Source: Pseudoalteromonas sp. N1230-9 (GTDB taxonomy: Bacteria > Pseudomonadota > Gammaproteobacteria > Enterobacterales > Alteromonadaceae). Taken from it: a DNA stretch of 64,000 nt. A model generated the notes under the pieces. The model was not told the origin of the DNA and did not search any database. It saw nothing but the letters and a program-made list of their open reading frames with translations. The stretch is taken from the NCBI RefSeq assembly GCF_032716425.1, contig NZ_CP090419.1, forward strand, positions 979,001-1,043,000, written 5' to 3'. Below are positions 18,436-27,550 of this stretch, piece by piece (the first letter of the stretch is position 1; the number at the start of each line of letters is the position of its first letter). Position numbers and translations under genes: made by a program.

Positions 18436-21400
18436 TGATAGCTTGGTTTACAAAGAATCATGTTGCAGCAAACTTATTGCTGATCAGCATTTTATTAGCG
18501 GGGCTATTTAGCGTTTCGACGCAAATACCACTTGAAGTGTTCCCATCATTTGAAGCAGACCGCATTAGTGTTAGCGTGACCCTACGTGGCTCAACACCTG
18601 AAGATGTTGAAAAAGGTGTCGCTATCCGTATTGAAGAAGCGGTGCAAGATCTCGAAGGCATAAAGCGTATTACTAGCCGCTCATCAGAAGGGTCTGCCTC
18701 GGTATCAATTGAAGTCGATACTGGCTATGACCCACGGGAGCTATTAGCCGATATTAAAAGTCGGGTTGATGCCATTAACACGTTTCCGGTCGATGCCGAA
18801 AAACCAGTTGTTGCCCTCGCGCAGCGTACCCGTGAAGTAATAGCGGTAACTGTGTCGAGTGAATATGGCGAAAAAGAAACCCTAGAATATGCCGAGCATG
18901 TACGTGATGACTTATTACGCTTGCCAGAAATCACTCAGGTAGAGCTAAGTGGGGTGCGTGATTACGAAATTGCCATTGAAGTAAGCCAAGATACATTACG
19001 CCAATACGATTTACGCTTATCGGACATTTCTTCAGCAATTAGTAATTCAAGTACCGATGTTTCAGCGGGTAACTTAAAAACAGAAGGGGGTGATGTACTC
19101 ATTCGTTCAAAAGGCCAAGCCTATCGTAAAGATGAGTTTGCCCAAGTTGTGGTGAAGTACCAAGCTGATGGTACCATTATTCGCTTAGGCGACATTGCCC
19201 GTATTACCGATGACTTCGAAGAAACCCCAGTTCGTACTCGCTTTAATGGTAAGCAAGCGGCGTTTATTGATGTGTATCGCATTGGTCCACAAAGTGCGAT
19301 TGAAGTTGCTGATGCAGTAAAAAATTACATTACCGAGCATCAAAGCCAGCTGCCTGAAGGGTTTGAGTTAAGCTTTTGGGATGACGACTCTGAAATCGTG
19401 AAAAGCCGTATTGCGACGCTAACAACCAATGCTATTCAAGGTGGTATTTTAGTTCTTGCATTACTTACCTTGTTCTTGCGTCCTGCTATTGCGTTTTGGG
19501 TGTTTATTGGTATTCCTGTGTCATTCATGGGGGCGTTTTTAGCCATGCCGATTTTTGGTATTACGCTTAATGTAATGAGTTTATTTGGCTTTATTTTGGT
19601 ACTCGGTATTGTTGTTGATGATGCCATTGTGACCGGTGAAAACGTCTACACCCACCTAAAAACAGCCGAAAGTGGTGAACAAGCTGCTATTCGTGGTACG
19701 CAAGAGGTGGCAACTCCCGTTACCTTTGGTGTACTTACAACGGTTGCCGCATTTTTACCATTAGCTTTTATCGAAGGTAACCGTGGTGCCTTATTTGCGC
19801 AAATTCCTGTTGTCGTTATTCCAGTATTACTGTTCTCTTTAATTGAGTCTAAATTTGTTCTGCCGGCTCACTTAAAGTACTTAAAACTACGTAGTGAAAA
19901 AGCAAATCCGTCAAAACTGCAGCAGTTTCAGCAGCGTTTTGCCGATGGCTTTGAACACGCCATTATGAAGTACTATCAGCCGCTACTAAATGTTGCGTTA
20001 AAGAATAAATTAGCAACGGTCAGCTTGTTCGTCGGTATTTTCTTTATCATTTTGACCCTGATCACCAGTGGTTGGACGAAGTTTATATTCTTCCCGCGTA
20101 TTCCAAGTGAAACCGTTCGCGCAGAGCTAACATTCCCTGCTGGAACACCGTTTGAAGTGACCAACAAATACATCATCGATATGTCAGATAAGGCCAAAGA
20201 GCTACAAGACAAGTATCGTGATGAAGATGGCCAAAGCGTGATTTTAAATATTTTGGCAACCACGGGTGGCCGAGGTGGTTCGTCAAATACAGGTAGTGTG
20301 CGTTTTGAAATTACACCAGCCGAAAAACGTGAATCAGATATTGGCTCTCGAGAGCTTGCCAGTGAATGGCGTGACCTTATTGGTATTATACCTGGGGCTG
20401 AGAGTGTAACTTTCCGTGCTGAATTTGGTCGCAGTTCAGATCCTATTGATGTACAGCTAAGTGGCAGCTCAATCGACACCCTTGAAGCTGTGGCAGAAAA
20501 AGTTAAAGAGCGTTTAGCGACTTACCCAACTGTGTATGAAATTGCCGATAGCATGTCAGATGGTAAAGACGAGCTGCAAATTGAGCTAACAGAGCAAGGT
20601 TTAGCGCTTGGTTTAAACCGTGTTGATGTATCGCAGCAAGTGCGTAATTCGTTCTTTGGTGCGCAAGTTCAACGTATTCAACGTGGTCGCGACGATGTAC
20701 GTGTAATGGTGCGTTTGCCAATTGAAGAGCGTCGCTCAGTTGCTGATTTAACCGATATTTTAATTAAAACACCAACGGGTGGCACAGTGCCATTGTCGCA
20801 TGTGGCGACCTTAGTGCCGGGGCAAAGTCCATCGTCTATTTATCGTATTGATCGCTATCGCACGTTGAATGTGACAGCTGATGTCGAAAAATCAAATACT
20901 AACATGACGGTGCTGCAAGCAGACTTAAAAACCTACTTAGATGAGCTAATGGTGCAATACCCAGGTGTTGATTACTCGCTCGAAGGTGAAGCCAAAGAGC
21001 AGCGAGAATCATTTGGTTCACTCGCTTGGGGCCTCGTGTTTGTATTCTTTATTATTTATGCGTTATTAGCGATACCGTTTAAATCATATATGCAGCCATT
21101 AATTGTGATGAGTGTTATTCCGTTTGGCATGATTGGAGCGGTAATGGGTCACTGGGTAATGGGCATGGAGTTAACCATTATGAGCCTACTTGGCATGCTA
21201 GCCTTGATAGGTGTTGTAGTGAATGACTCACTAGTATTGGTCGATTTTATCAATAAGAAGCGTGAAGAGGGCGGCGATTTACTTGAAACTGTGAAAATGG
21301 CAGGTGCGGCTCGTTTTCGCCCAGTAATGCTAACCAGTTTAACCACCTTTATTGGTTTAATGCCGTTGTTATTTGAAAAAGCAACGCAAGCACAATTCCT

Positions 21401-21515
21401 TATTCCAATGGCTGTAAGCCTTGGCTTTGGAATCATCTTCGCAACGCTTATCACCTTACTATTAGTGCCAGTTAATTACCTATTAATGGAGCGCTTTCAG
21501 GGATGGTTTAAATAA
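18435..21515 (+). CDS. RND family efflux permease (HAE-type)
   Basis: 1026 residues, normal for the AcrB/MexF superfamily. It starts MIAWFTKNHVAANLLL, has the usual 12 transmembrane segments in two sets separated by two large periplasmic loops, and carries the TM4 proton-relay signature LVLGIVVDDAIVTGENV and the TM10 counterpart LIGVVVNDSLVLVDFIN. The N-terminal REAVQDLEGI-like stretch (IEEAVQDLEGIKRITS) is also typical. Driven by proton entry, it exports compounds from periplasm or membrane. Together with the two upstream genes it is a complete tripartite pump; no local regulator gene is seen. Confidence 0.93.
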   Translation: MIAWFTKNHVAANLLLISILLAGLFSVSTQIPLEVFPSFEADRISVSVTLRGSTPEDVEKGVAIRIEEAVQDLEGIKRITSRSSEGSASVSIEVDTGYDPRELLADIKSRVDAINTFPVDAEKPVVALAQRTREVIAVTVSSEYGEKETLEYAEHVRDDLLRLPEITQVELSGVRDYEIAIEVSQDTLRQYDLRLSDISSAISNSSTDVSAGNLKTEGGDVLIRSKGQAYRKDEFAQVVVKYQADGTIIRLGDIARITDDFEETPVRTRFNGKQAAFIDVYRIGPQSAIEVADAVKNYITEHQSQLPEGFELSFWDDDSEIVKSRIATLTTNAIQGGILVLALLTLFLRPAIAFWVFIGIPVSFMGAFLAMPIFGITLNVMSLFGFILVLGIVVDDAIVTGENVYTHLKTAESGEQAAIRGTQEVATPVTFGVLTTVAAFLPLAFIEGNRGALFAQIPVVVIPVLLFSLIESKFVLPAHLKYLKLRSEKANPSKLQQFQQRFADGFEHAIMKYYQPLLNVALKNKLATVSLFVGIFFIILTLITSGWTKFIFFPRIPSETVRAELTFPAGTPFEVTNKYIIDMSDKAKELQDKYRDEDGQSVILNILATTGGRGGSSNTGSVRFEITPAEKRESDIGSRELASEWRDLIGIIPGAESVTFRAEFGRSSDPIDVQLSGSSIDTLEAVAEKVKERLATYPTVYEIADSMSDGKDELQIELTEQGLALGLNRVDVSQQVRNSFFGAQVQRIQRGRDDVRVMVRLPIEERRSVADLTDILIKTPTGGTVPLSHVATLVPGQSPSSIYRIDRYRTLNVTADVEKSNTNMTVLQADLKTYLDELMVQYPGVDYSLEGEAKEQRESFGSLAWGLVFVFFIIYALLAIPFKSYMQPLIVMSVIPFGMIGAVMGHWVMGMELTIMSLLGMLALIGVVVNDSLVLVDFINKKREEGGDLLETVKMAGAARFRPVMLTSLTTFIGLMPLLFEKATQAQFLIPMAVSLGFGIIFATLITLLLVPVNYLLMERFQGWFK

Positions 21516-21785
21516 GGTGTGAAGTTAAAAATTGGCGCTTGGTTGAGACTAGGTGCTAGGACGTGGGGTAAACCCGCTGCTACAGGTAACGATGTGGCGG
21601 CGGATTTATCCCACCGAAAAATATAAGAGTTACTAGATATTAGTTGTCAGAAGTTAGATTGTGCCTGCACACAGTTAAAGTGAAATGCTCACCCGTAGGC
21701 GTGAAATTTATTTCGCGCGAATAAATCAGTTATTGTAAAAGCGAAAAAAACAGAGAAGATTTCGATATCTGATAGATAAAAAGAA
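21516..21785. other. Repeat-bearing gap after the efflux operon
   Basis: No gene. It holds an imperfect inverted repeat at 21563-21614 (GTGGGGTAAACCCGC against GGCGGATTTATCCCAC) that could end or protect the efflux mRNA, and next to it TAGGTGCTAGG, the reverse complement of the heptamer repeated at 51781. A dispersed repeat copy follows at 21651-21719. Confidence 0.6.
21651..21719. repeat. Dispersed intergenic repeat, copy A
   Basis: 69 bp running from AAGTTAGATT through TGCCTGCACA to GTAGGCGTGAAATTTATTTC and GCGCG. The same 69-bp unit occurs at 47396-47464, and its right end occurs twice more within 38172-38347. Confidence 0.8.
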
Positions 21786-21976
21786 AAGGTGTTCCCCAAG
21801 TATGCGGTGCCCGGTGTCAGTCCTGAAACCTTGAGGTTTCAGGGCGGGAATCTGCGGTTTACCGTAGGCTTCTCGGTACATGCCGAGCTTGCACAATAGT
21901 AGACGAACAGAAACCCTAACATAAAATTTATCGGCTCAGGGACTTAACCAAGCTCCTGCACCCTAGGGAACACCTT
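21786..21976 (-). ncRNA. ssrS: 6S RNA
   Basis: About 191 nt. On the minus strand the ends pair perfectly (AAGGTGTTCCC / GGGAACACCTT) to close a long rod with a central bubble. The strand is fixed by match to E. coli 6S: GTCCCTGAGCCGATA in the 5' half, GCTCGGCATGTACCGAGAAGCC at the middle and the CCTGAAACC/GGTTTCAGG hairpin in the 3' half. 6S RNA mimics an open promoter and sequesters sigma70 RNA polymerase in stationary phase. As in E. coli it lies divergent to ygfB; the usual intervening zapA is absent. Confidence 0.88.
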
Positions 21977-21977
21977 C

Positions 21978-21983
21978 AGTATA
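21978..21983 (-). promoter_or_regulatory. -10 element of the 6S RNA promoter
   Basis: On the minus strand TATACT lies 5-7 bp ahead of the predicted 5' end. A -35 at 17 bp is weak (TTTAAG), so other factors may help. Confidence 0.5.
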
Positions 21984-22166
21984 TAAGACAAGTTTCAATC
22001 CTTAAACCATAGAAGTAAAAAAAGCGAATCGTTCGGGTAGTTTTTCCCCACCTTTAACTGCTTATTTACTTTTCAGATTGCTTTTTGACCTCAATCATAC
22101 AATTAATTGGAGTTGCGATTTATCGAGTGGTAGCATGGTGTTACTTAGCCGAACAAAGAAAAAGTT

Positions 22167-22730
22167 ATGAGCACGTTACCTGATTACCAACAAGCCCAAT
22201 TGTTATTAGAAAAGAATGAAATTTTTGTCGCACCAGCCGAAGCTCATGGTGTGATCAGTGGTTTATTAGCCTGTGGCATCAATATCGAAGCCGACGAATA
22301 CTTAGGTTTATTAAGTGATGTATTCAACGATGGCTTAGCCTTCAATAAAGATTTAAAAGCATTTTTTGCTGATGTGTATTCTCAGGTTGTTGCCAGCTTT
22401 AGCGATGAAGAGTTTCAATTTGACCTATTCCTACCAAGTGACGACGAAACACTGATCGATTTAGCTAATGGCTTAGTATCTTGGGTATCGGGTTTTATGC
22501 TTGGTTTTGGTTTAAAACAAAAAGATTACGGCAAGTTATCTGCTGATGTGAAAGAAGTGATCAGCGATTTTAGTGAAATTACCCGCCTAGACACTCTATT
22601 TGAAGAGACCGAAGAAGACAGCCAAGCACTGCACGAAGTGATTGAGTATGTGCGTGTTTCTGCGCTGCTATGTTTTGCTGAGCTAGGTAAAGAGCCCGCA
22701 GATAAAAACCCTAAGAAGACCCTTCACTAA
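22167..22730 (+). CDS. ygfB: YgfB family (UPF0149) protein
   Basis: 187 residues, all-helical, beginning MSTLPDYQQAQLLLE with the family motif PAEAHGVISGLLACG (about 22-36) and the later pattern LANGLVSWVSGFMLGFGL. UPF0149 proteins are small cytoplasmic proteins of poorly known role; in Pseudomonas aeruginosa YgfB affects ampDh3 expression. It opens the operon ygfB-pepP-ubiH-ubiI, the same order as E. coli, with a 20-bp gap to pepP. Confidence 0.92.
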   Translation: MSTLPDYQQAQLLLEKNEIFVAPAEAHGVISGLLACGINIEADEYLGLLSDVFNDGLAFNKDLKAFFADVYSQVVASFSDEEFQFDLFLPSDDETLIDLANGLVSWVSGFMLGFGLKQKDYGKLSADVKEVISDFSEITRLDTLFEETEEDSQALHEVIEYVRVSALLCFAELGKEPADKNPKKTLH

Positions 22731-22750
22731 TCAAATTACAGAGGTTTAGC

Positions 22751-24076
22751 ATGTCGTCTATTGCAATCGATAAAGCTGAATTTAAAGCCCGTCGCGAGCG
22801 CTTGCTTGCGATGATGGATAAAAACAGTGTCGCTATTATTCCTGCGGCAGGAGAAGTAACACGTAGCCGTGATACTGAATATGCATTTCGCCAAGACAGT
22901 GACTTTTTCTACCTAACAGGCTTTAACGAACCGGATGCGGTTTTAGTGCTTTGCCCGTCGAGCGATACACCAAGTACCCTAATTTGCCGTAACAAAGACA
23001 AACTAGCTGAAATTTGGCATGGCCGTAGAATTGGCTTCGAAAAAGCTAAATCTGAGTACTTATTCGACGCAACTTGCCCACTTAGTGAACTAGATGAACA
23101 ATTATTAGATTTGGTGAACGGCCAGCAGATTTTATTTTATGCACAAGGCACTTACGCAAATTTTGATGCAAAAATTTGGGATTTATTAAGCACACTTCGC
23201 GGCGCACCTAAAAAAGGCTATAAAGCCCCACATACCATTAAAGATATTCGTGGTTTAGTGCATGAGATGCGTTTGTTTAAATCTGACGCAGAATTAAACA
23301 TTATGCGTACAGCGTGCGAAATTAGTGCACAAGGCCATATTCGCGCTATGCAGTTTGCCAAACCTGGTGCAACTGAATACCAATTAGAAGCTGAGCTTCA
23401 TCATCATTATGCAATGAATGGTGCTCGTCATCCTGCTTATGGCACGATAGTCGGCAGTGGCGATAACGCCAATATTTTGCACTACACACAAAATGATGCT
23501 GAGCTAAAAGATGGCGATTTAGTATTAATTGATTCTGGCTGTGAACTTGAAGGGTATGCGGCAGATATCACACGTACTTTCCCAATCAATGGCAAGTTTA
23601 GCGAACCACAAGCGGCGCTTTACAACATTGTATTAGCAGCTCAAGAAGCTGCATTTAGCCAAGTAAAGCCGGGCGGTAGTTTATCGAAAGCCAATGAATT
23701 AGCCTCAACAGTATTAACGCAAGGGCTGATTGATTTAGGTATTTTAACCGGCGAGCTTGATGAGCTAATAGCAAACCAAGCCTGCAAAGCATTTTACATG
23801 CATGGCCTTGGTCACTGGCTAGGGTTAGACGTACACGATGTTGGCGAATATAAGCTTGATGAAAAAGAGCGCGTATTTGAGCCAGGCATGGTGCTCACCA
23901 TCGAGCCTGGTTTATATATTAGCGAAGATGCAAAAGTACCAGAGCAATATAAAGGCATTGGTATTCGTATTGAAGATAACTTACTTGTCACTGAAGATGG
24001 CCATGAAAACCTGACTATTTCGGTTCCTAAAACCATTCGTGACATTGAAGCAGTGATGCAAGCAAACAAAGGCTAG
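22751..24076 (+). CDS. pepP: Xaa-Pro aminopeptidase PepP
   Basis: 441 residues, matching E. coli PepP. N-terminal domain contains RDTEYAFRQDSDFFYLTGF; the C-terminal pita-bread metallopeptidase fold has the two-metal ligands: Asp in LIDSGCELEGYAADITRTFP (two Asp), His in HGLGHWLGLDVHD, Glu in TIEPGLYI and Glu in GIRIEDNLLV. It removes N-terminal residues that precede proline, in the cytoplasm. It sits 8 bp before ubiH, a conserved but functionally unexplained linkage. Confidence 0.95.
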   Translation: MSSIAIDKAEFKARRERLLAMMDKNSVAIIPAAGEVTRSRDTEYAFRQDSDFFYLTGFNEPDAVLVLCPSSDTPSTLICRNKDKLAEIWHGRRIGFEKAKSEYLFDATCPLSELDEQLLDLVNGQQILFYAQGTYANFDAKIWDLLSTLRGAPKKGYKAPHTIKDIRGLVHEMRLFKSDAELNIMRTACEISAQGHIRAMQFAKPGATEYQLEAELHHHYAMNGARHPAYGTIVGSGDNANILHYTQNDAELKDGDLVLIDSGCELEGYAADITRTFPINGKFSEPQAALYNIVLAAQEAAFSQVKPGGSLSKANELASTVLTQGLIDLGILTGELDELIANQACKAFYMHGLGHWLGLDVHDVGEYKLDEKERVFEPGMVLTIEPGLYISEDAKVPEQYKGIGIRIEDNLLVTEDGHENLTISVPKTIRDIEAVMQANKG

Positions 24077-24084
24077 GAGCAAGC

Positions 24085-25266
24085 GTGGCAAAGCAGTTTG
24101 ATGTTGTCATTATCGGCGGTGGAATGGCGGGTGCAAGTTGTGCACTGGGCCTAAAACAGAGCAACAAGCAGTTATCAATCGCTGTAATTGAGGCAAATGA
24201 AGTAAGCGCAGACTATCACCCTAGCTTTGATGATAGAAGCATTGCGCTTGCTCAACAGTCTGTTCAGTACTTAAAATCAATCAATGCCTTTGATTGCCAA
24301 GCACCATTTGCGGCAGCGATTAAAAAAGTAACTGTCTCTGACCGTGGTCATTTTGGTAAAACGCATATTGATTGCCAAGAATATGGCCATGATGCCCTTG
24401 GTTATGTGGTCGAAGTAAACCCATTTGGGCGTAGCCTTCATCAGCAACTTACGCGTACTGATGTTAGTTTGTTTTGCCCTGATACGGTTGCCAAGCTTGA
24501 ATACCAAAGCGACTGTGCCAACATCACGCTGAGCTCGGGCGAGCAGTTAAGCGCAAAGCTTGTGGTGATTGCCGATGGCGCTCATTCGCAAAGCCGTAAA
24601 CTGGCTAATATTGAATTTAATACCCGCGCATATCAGCAAGCGGCGATTATTGCCAACATCGAAGTAGCTGCTGGTCATCATCATCATGCTTTTGAGCGTT
24701 TTACTGAGCACGGCCCAATGGCGTTGTTGCCAATGAGTAATAACCGATACTCACTGGTGTGGTGCATGGAACCTGAGCAAATTGAGCACACTATGGCGCT
24801 TGAAGACGATGCCTTTTTAGCTGAGTTACAAAAAGCATTTGGTTACTGCGGCGGCTCATTTAGCAAAGTGGGTATGCGTGCAAGTTATCCGCTTGTGTAC
24901 GGTAAAGCCGAATCATTGAGTAGCCATCGTACAGTATTAATTGGTAATGCAGGGCATGCTATTCACCCAATTGCCGGGCAGGGCTTTAATTTAGGCCTGC
25001 GTGATGTGCAATTATTGTGTGATATGGCAAATAGAAGCGATCTTGGTGATTACGCCTTTACCCGTTATTACAGCCAAACTCGCAGTAAAGATATTACGAC
25101 CGTGATGACACTCACAGACAGCCTAGTGCGTTTGTTCTCTAACTCATCACGATTGCTCGCGCTGGGTCGCAGCATTGGCCTTTTCTCAATGGATTTATTC
25201 TCCTCGTTAAAAACCCCGCTGGCAAAACAGCTTATGGGTCAGGTTAAGCAAGGTAAACGGATATGA
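24085..25266 (+). CDS. ubiH: 2-octaprenyl-6-methoxyphenol hydroxylase UbiH
   Basis: 393-residue class A flavoprotein monooxygenase. N-terminal FAD-binding GGGMAGASCALGL, middle DG motif VVIADGAHSQSRK, and C-terminal GNAGHAIHPIAGQGFNLGLRD. It adds the C4 hydroxyl in ubiquinone synthesis, at the membrane. Start is GTG at 24085, chosen because AGGAG lies 5 bp ahead of it and the dinucleotide fold begins right after. It shares an ATGA overlap with the next gene. Assignment as UbiH rather than UbiI rests on gene order. Confidence 0.88.
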   Translation: MAKQFDVVIIGGGMAGASCALGLKQSNKQLSIAVIEANEVSADYHPSFDDRSIALAQQSVQYLKSINAFDCQAPFAAAIKKVTVSDRGHFGKTHIDCQEYGHDALGYVVEVNPFGRSLHQQLTRTDVSLFCPDTVAKLEYQSDCANITLSSGEQLSAKLVVIADGAHSQSRKLANIEFNTRAYQQAAIIANIEVAAGHHHHAFERFTEHGPMALLPMSNNRYSLVWCMEPEQIEHTMALEDDAFLAELQKAFGYCGGSFSKVGMRASYPLVYGKAESLSSHRTVLIGNAGHAIHPIAGQGFNLGLRDVQLLCDMANRSDLGDYAFTRYYSQTRSKDITTVMTLTDSLVRLFSNSSRLLALGRSIGLFSMDLFSSLKTPLAKQLMGQVKQGKRI

Positions 25267-26429
25267 AACAAGCACAAGTTTGTATTGTCGGTGGTGGCTG
25301 TGTTGGCCTTACGCTAGCACTTGGTTTAGCAAAAGCAGATATCAGCGTTGTGGTGATTGATGCGAGTAAAAATCAAACCTTACCGGGTGATGATTATGCA
25401 CTTCGCGTGAGCGCATTGAGCTTGGCTAGTCAGGGTTTATTTGAGTCATTAAATGTATGGCCAGAGATCATTAAACAACGTGCTACACCCTATACGTCGA
25501 TGGATGTACGTGATCAAGACAGCTTTGGCAAAATTCATTTTGATCATAACGATCTCGACTTACCGCAGCTAGGTCATATCGTCGAAAACGACATTATTCG
25601 CTACGCTTTAATTGGCGAACTTGAAAAGCAAAGTAATGCCACTTTATTGTTCGAAACTCGCTATCAGCAAATTCATCAAACCGACTCTGATGTGTTTATT
25701 ACCCTTGAAAGCGGCGAGCCTGTGATTGCTAAACTATTAGTGGCGGCTGATGGTGCTAACTCGGCTATTCGCAAGCAGTTTAACATGCCAATTACTTTTA
25801 AAGATTATGACCATCACGCCATTGTTGCCACGGTTAAAACTGCTGAAGAGCATAACAACACCGCACGCCAAGTGTTTTTGCCAACTGGACCGCTGGCGTT
25901 TTTACCCTTGCCAGATAAACATACGCACTCAATTGTTTGGTCAACAAGTCCAGAGCATTGCGACACACTTTTAGCGCTTGATGATAGCAACTTTAATAAA
26001 GCGGTTATGGCAGCCCTCGATGGCCAATGTGGTTTATGTGAAGTGCAAAGTGAGCGCATGGCGTTTCCACTTAAGATGCGTTATGCCCAGCAGTGGGTGT
26101 CGGGCAAAGTGGTATTAATGGGCGATGCAGCGCATACCATTCACCCATTAGCCGGTTTAGGTATGAACCTTGGTCTTAAAGACGCCGCGTATTTAATTGA
26201 GCTATTAAGTAATGAGCAAGGCGAGTTTGCAAGTGCACGTACGCTGCGTGATTATGAACGTACTCGTAAGCTTGATGCACAAAAACATATTGCCATGATG
26301 CAAGGCTTAAAAGAGCTATTTGCAGGCGCTAACCCACTGAAAAAACTTGTCCGTGGCGTTGGCTTAAGCCTTGTAGACAACCTTGGGCCAATTAAGCACT
26401 TATTTGCCAAAGAGGCCATTGGTAAATAG
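25263..26429 (+). CDS. ubiI: Ubiquinone hydroxylase UbiI (VisC)
   Basis: 388-residue paralogue of UbiH with the same flavin motifs: GGGCVGLTLALGLA, VAADGANSAIRKQF and GDAAHTIHPLAGLGMNLGLKD. UbiI adds the C5 hydroxyl in aerobic ubiquinone synthesis. The start overlaps the ubiH stop by 4 bp, so both hydroxylases are made together. The next base after its stop begins the stop codon of the convergent AraC-type gene, so no terminator space separates them. Confidence 0.88.
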   Translation: MKQAQVCIVGGGCVGLTLALGLAKADISVVVIDASKNQTLPGDDYALRVSALSLASQGLFESLNVWPEIIKQRATPYTSMDVRDQDSFGKIHFDHNDLDLPQLGHIVENDIIRYALIGELEKQSNATLLFETRYQQIHQTDSDVFITLESGEPVIAKLLVAADGANSAIRKQFNMPITFKDYDHHAIVATVKTAEEHNNTARQVFLPTGPLAFLPLPDKHTHSIVWSTSPEHCDTLLALDDSNFNKAVMAALDGQCGLCEVQSERMAFPLKMRYAQQWVSGKVVLMGDAAHTIHPLAGLGMNLGLKDAAYLIELLSNEQGEFASARTLRDYERTRKLDAQKHIAMMQGLKELFAGANPLKKLVRGVGLSLVDNLGPIKHLFAKEAIGK

Positions 26430-27299
26430 CTATATTAGCGATTTTTGTTTCAAACGTTTTCTAAATTGGCTCGGTGTCGAGCCTTTTAACGTTAAAAAAC
26501 GTCGATTAAAGTTTGATGCGTTTTTAAATCCGCACTGATCGCTAATTGCTGTGATAGAACGATTTGTATTAATCAGTAACTTGCATGCCTTACCAATTCT
26601 AAGCTGATTAATAAACTCAGTGAGCGTTCGCTCCATTCGTTTTTTAAAAAAACGATGAAAATGGTTTGTACTCATATGTGCCATTTTAGCGAGTTGCTCT
26701 GCGTATAGCGGCTCTGTGTAGTATTGGTAAATATATTCAATTACTTTATCAAACTTATCTTTGCTAGGATCTGTTCTGTCGGTATATCGAAACCCAGAGC
26801 TTGATAACGACAAGGCACTGTTATCTTGGCTCATAAGTCTTAGTAATTTTAATAGTCCTAAATATTGCTCAAACGGTTCACTGTGTTCAATTTCTTCAAA
26901 GTATGATTTAGCATGTCGAGCACATGCTTTTGAAAATTTTAGTCCTTGATAAGAGTCTAGGAGTAACCCTTCTAGGGAGTGTAGCTCTGGGTGGCTATCA
27001 ATCAGTTGAAATAACCATTGCTTGGGGATTTGTGCAACATGAACAACTTGGTTGCTCTGATCCTGATTGGGTGTTGATTGCCATGTGTGGGGCAAATCAG
27101 GGCCAAGTAAAACTAAATCTAACTCGTCATAAGGCGCAATATAATCACCAATATGACATACACCTTGGCTATTCAGTGTTAAACAGACTTCAAATTCTGG
27201 GTGGTAATGCCAATTAAATGGAATGTAATCAAGCTGATATTTACAGTATCGCCACGATGAGTTTGTATTGGGGATCACTTTTTCGCACATTGCACGCAT
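26430..27299 (-). CDS. AraC-family transcriptional regulator with cupin sensor
   Basis: 289 residues. N-terminal cupin-like half (HYHPEFEVCLTLNSQGVCHIGD, DLVLLGPDLPHTWQS) and two C-terminal helix-turn-helix motifs (LAKMAHMSTNHFHRFFKKRM and ITAISDQCGFKNASNFNRRF) with the AraC closing TPSQFRKRL. Sugar-responsive AraC regulators of this size commonly control adjacent transport genes. It diverges from the TonB receptor operon, so it probably regulates that locus; the ligand is unknown. Two in-frame ATGs (27297 and 27288) are possible starts. Confidence 0.85.
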   Translation of the reverse strand: MRAMCEKVIPNTNSSWRYCKYQLDYIPFNWHYHPEFEVCLTLNSQGVCHIGDYIAPYDELDLVLLGPDLPHTWQSTPNQDQSNQVVHVAQIPKQWLFQLIDSHPELHSLEGLLLDSYQGLKFSKACARHAKSYFEEIEHSEPFEQYLGLLKLLRLMSQDNSALSLSSSGFRYTDRTDPSKDKFDKVIEYIYQYYTEPLYAEQLAKMAHMSTNHFHRFFKKRMERTLTEFINQLRIGKACKLLINTNRSITAISDQCGFKNASNFNRRFLTLKGSTPSQFRKRLKQKSLI

Positions 27300-27550
27300 T
27301 GAATCAGCCTATTATTATTTTTAATTTCCTTATTTGAGCAAATGTTAAGATTGATAGTGATACTATTCTATTACCTTTTGGTATTAACCTGCTCCAAGCT
27401 TACTCTTATTTATTACCATGGTTTAAATTTTCGTCATAAATAGGCATTAATTGATAGAAAAATACTAGAACAGGTAAGAATTGTACCTCTTAACGTAAGG
27501 TTAACGGGATAACCTAGTGCCGCTTTTATAACAATAAATAGGGACTAGGA
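27300..27550. promoter_or_regulatory. Divergent regulatory region, AraC gene / TonB receptor
   Basis: 251 bp between divergent genes. It contains AGGTTA-ACGGGA-TAACCT (27498-27515), a 6-bp-arm inverted repeat 36 bp ahead of the receptor ATG, that could be a regulator site. The receptor has a good ribosome site (GGACTAGGA). Confidence 0.4.

Noticed and set aside
21977..22166. zapA between 6S RNA and ygfB
   Set aside because: The gap is under 200 bp and no frame shows ZapA residues.
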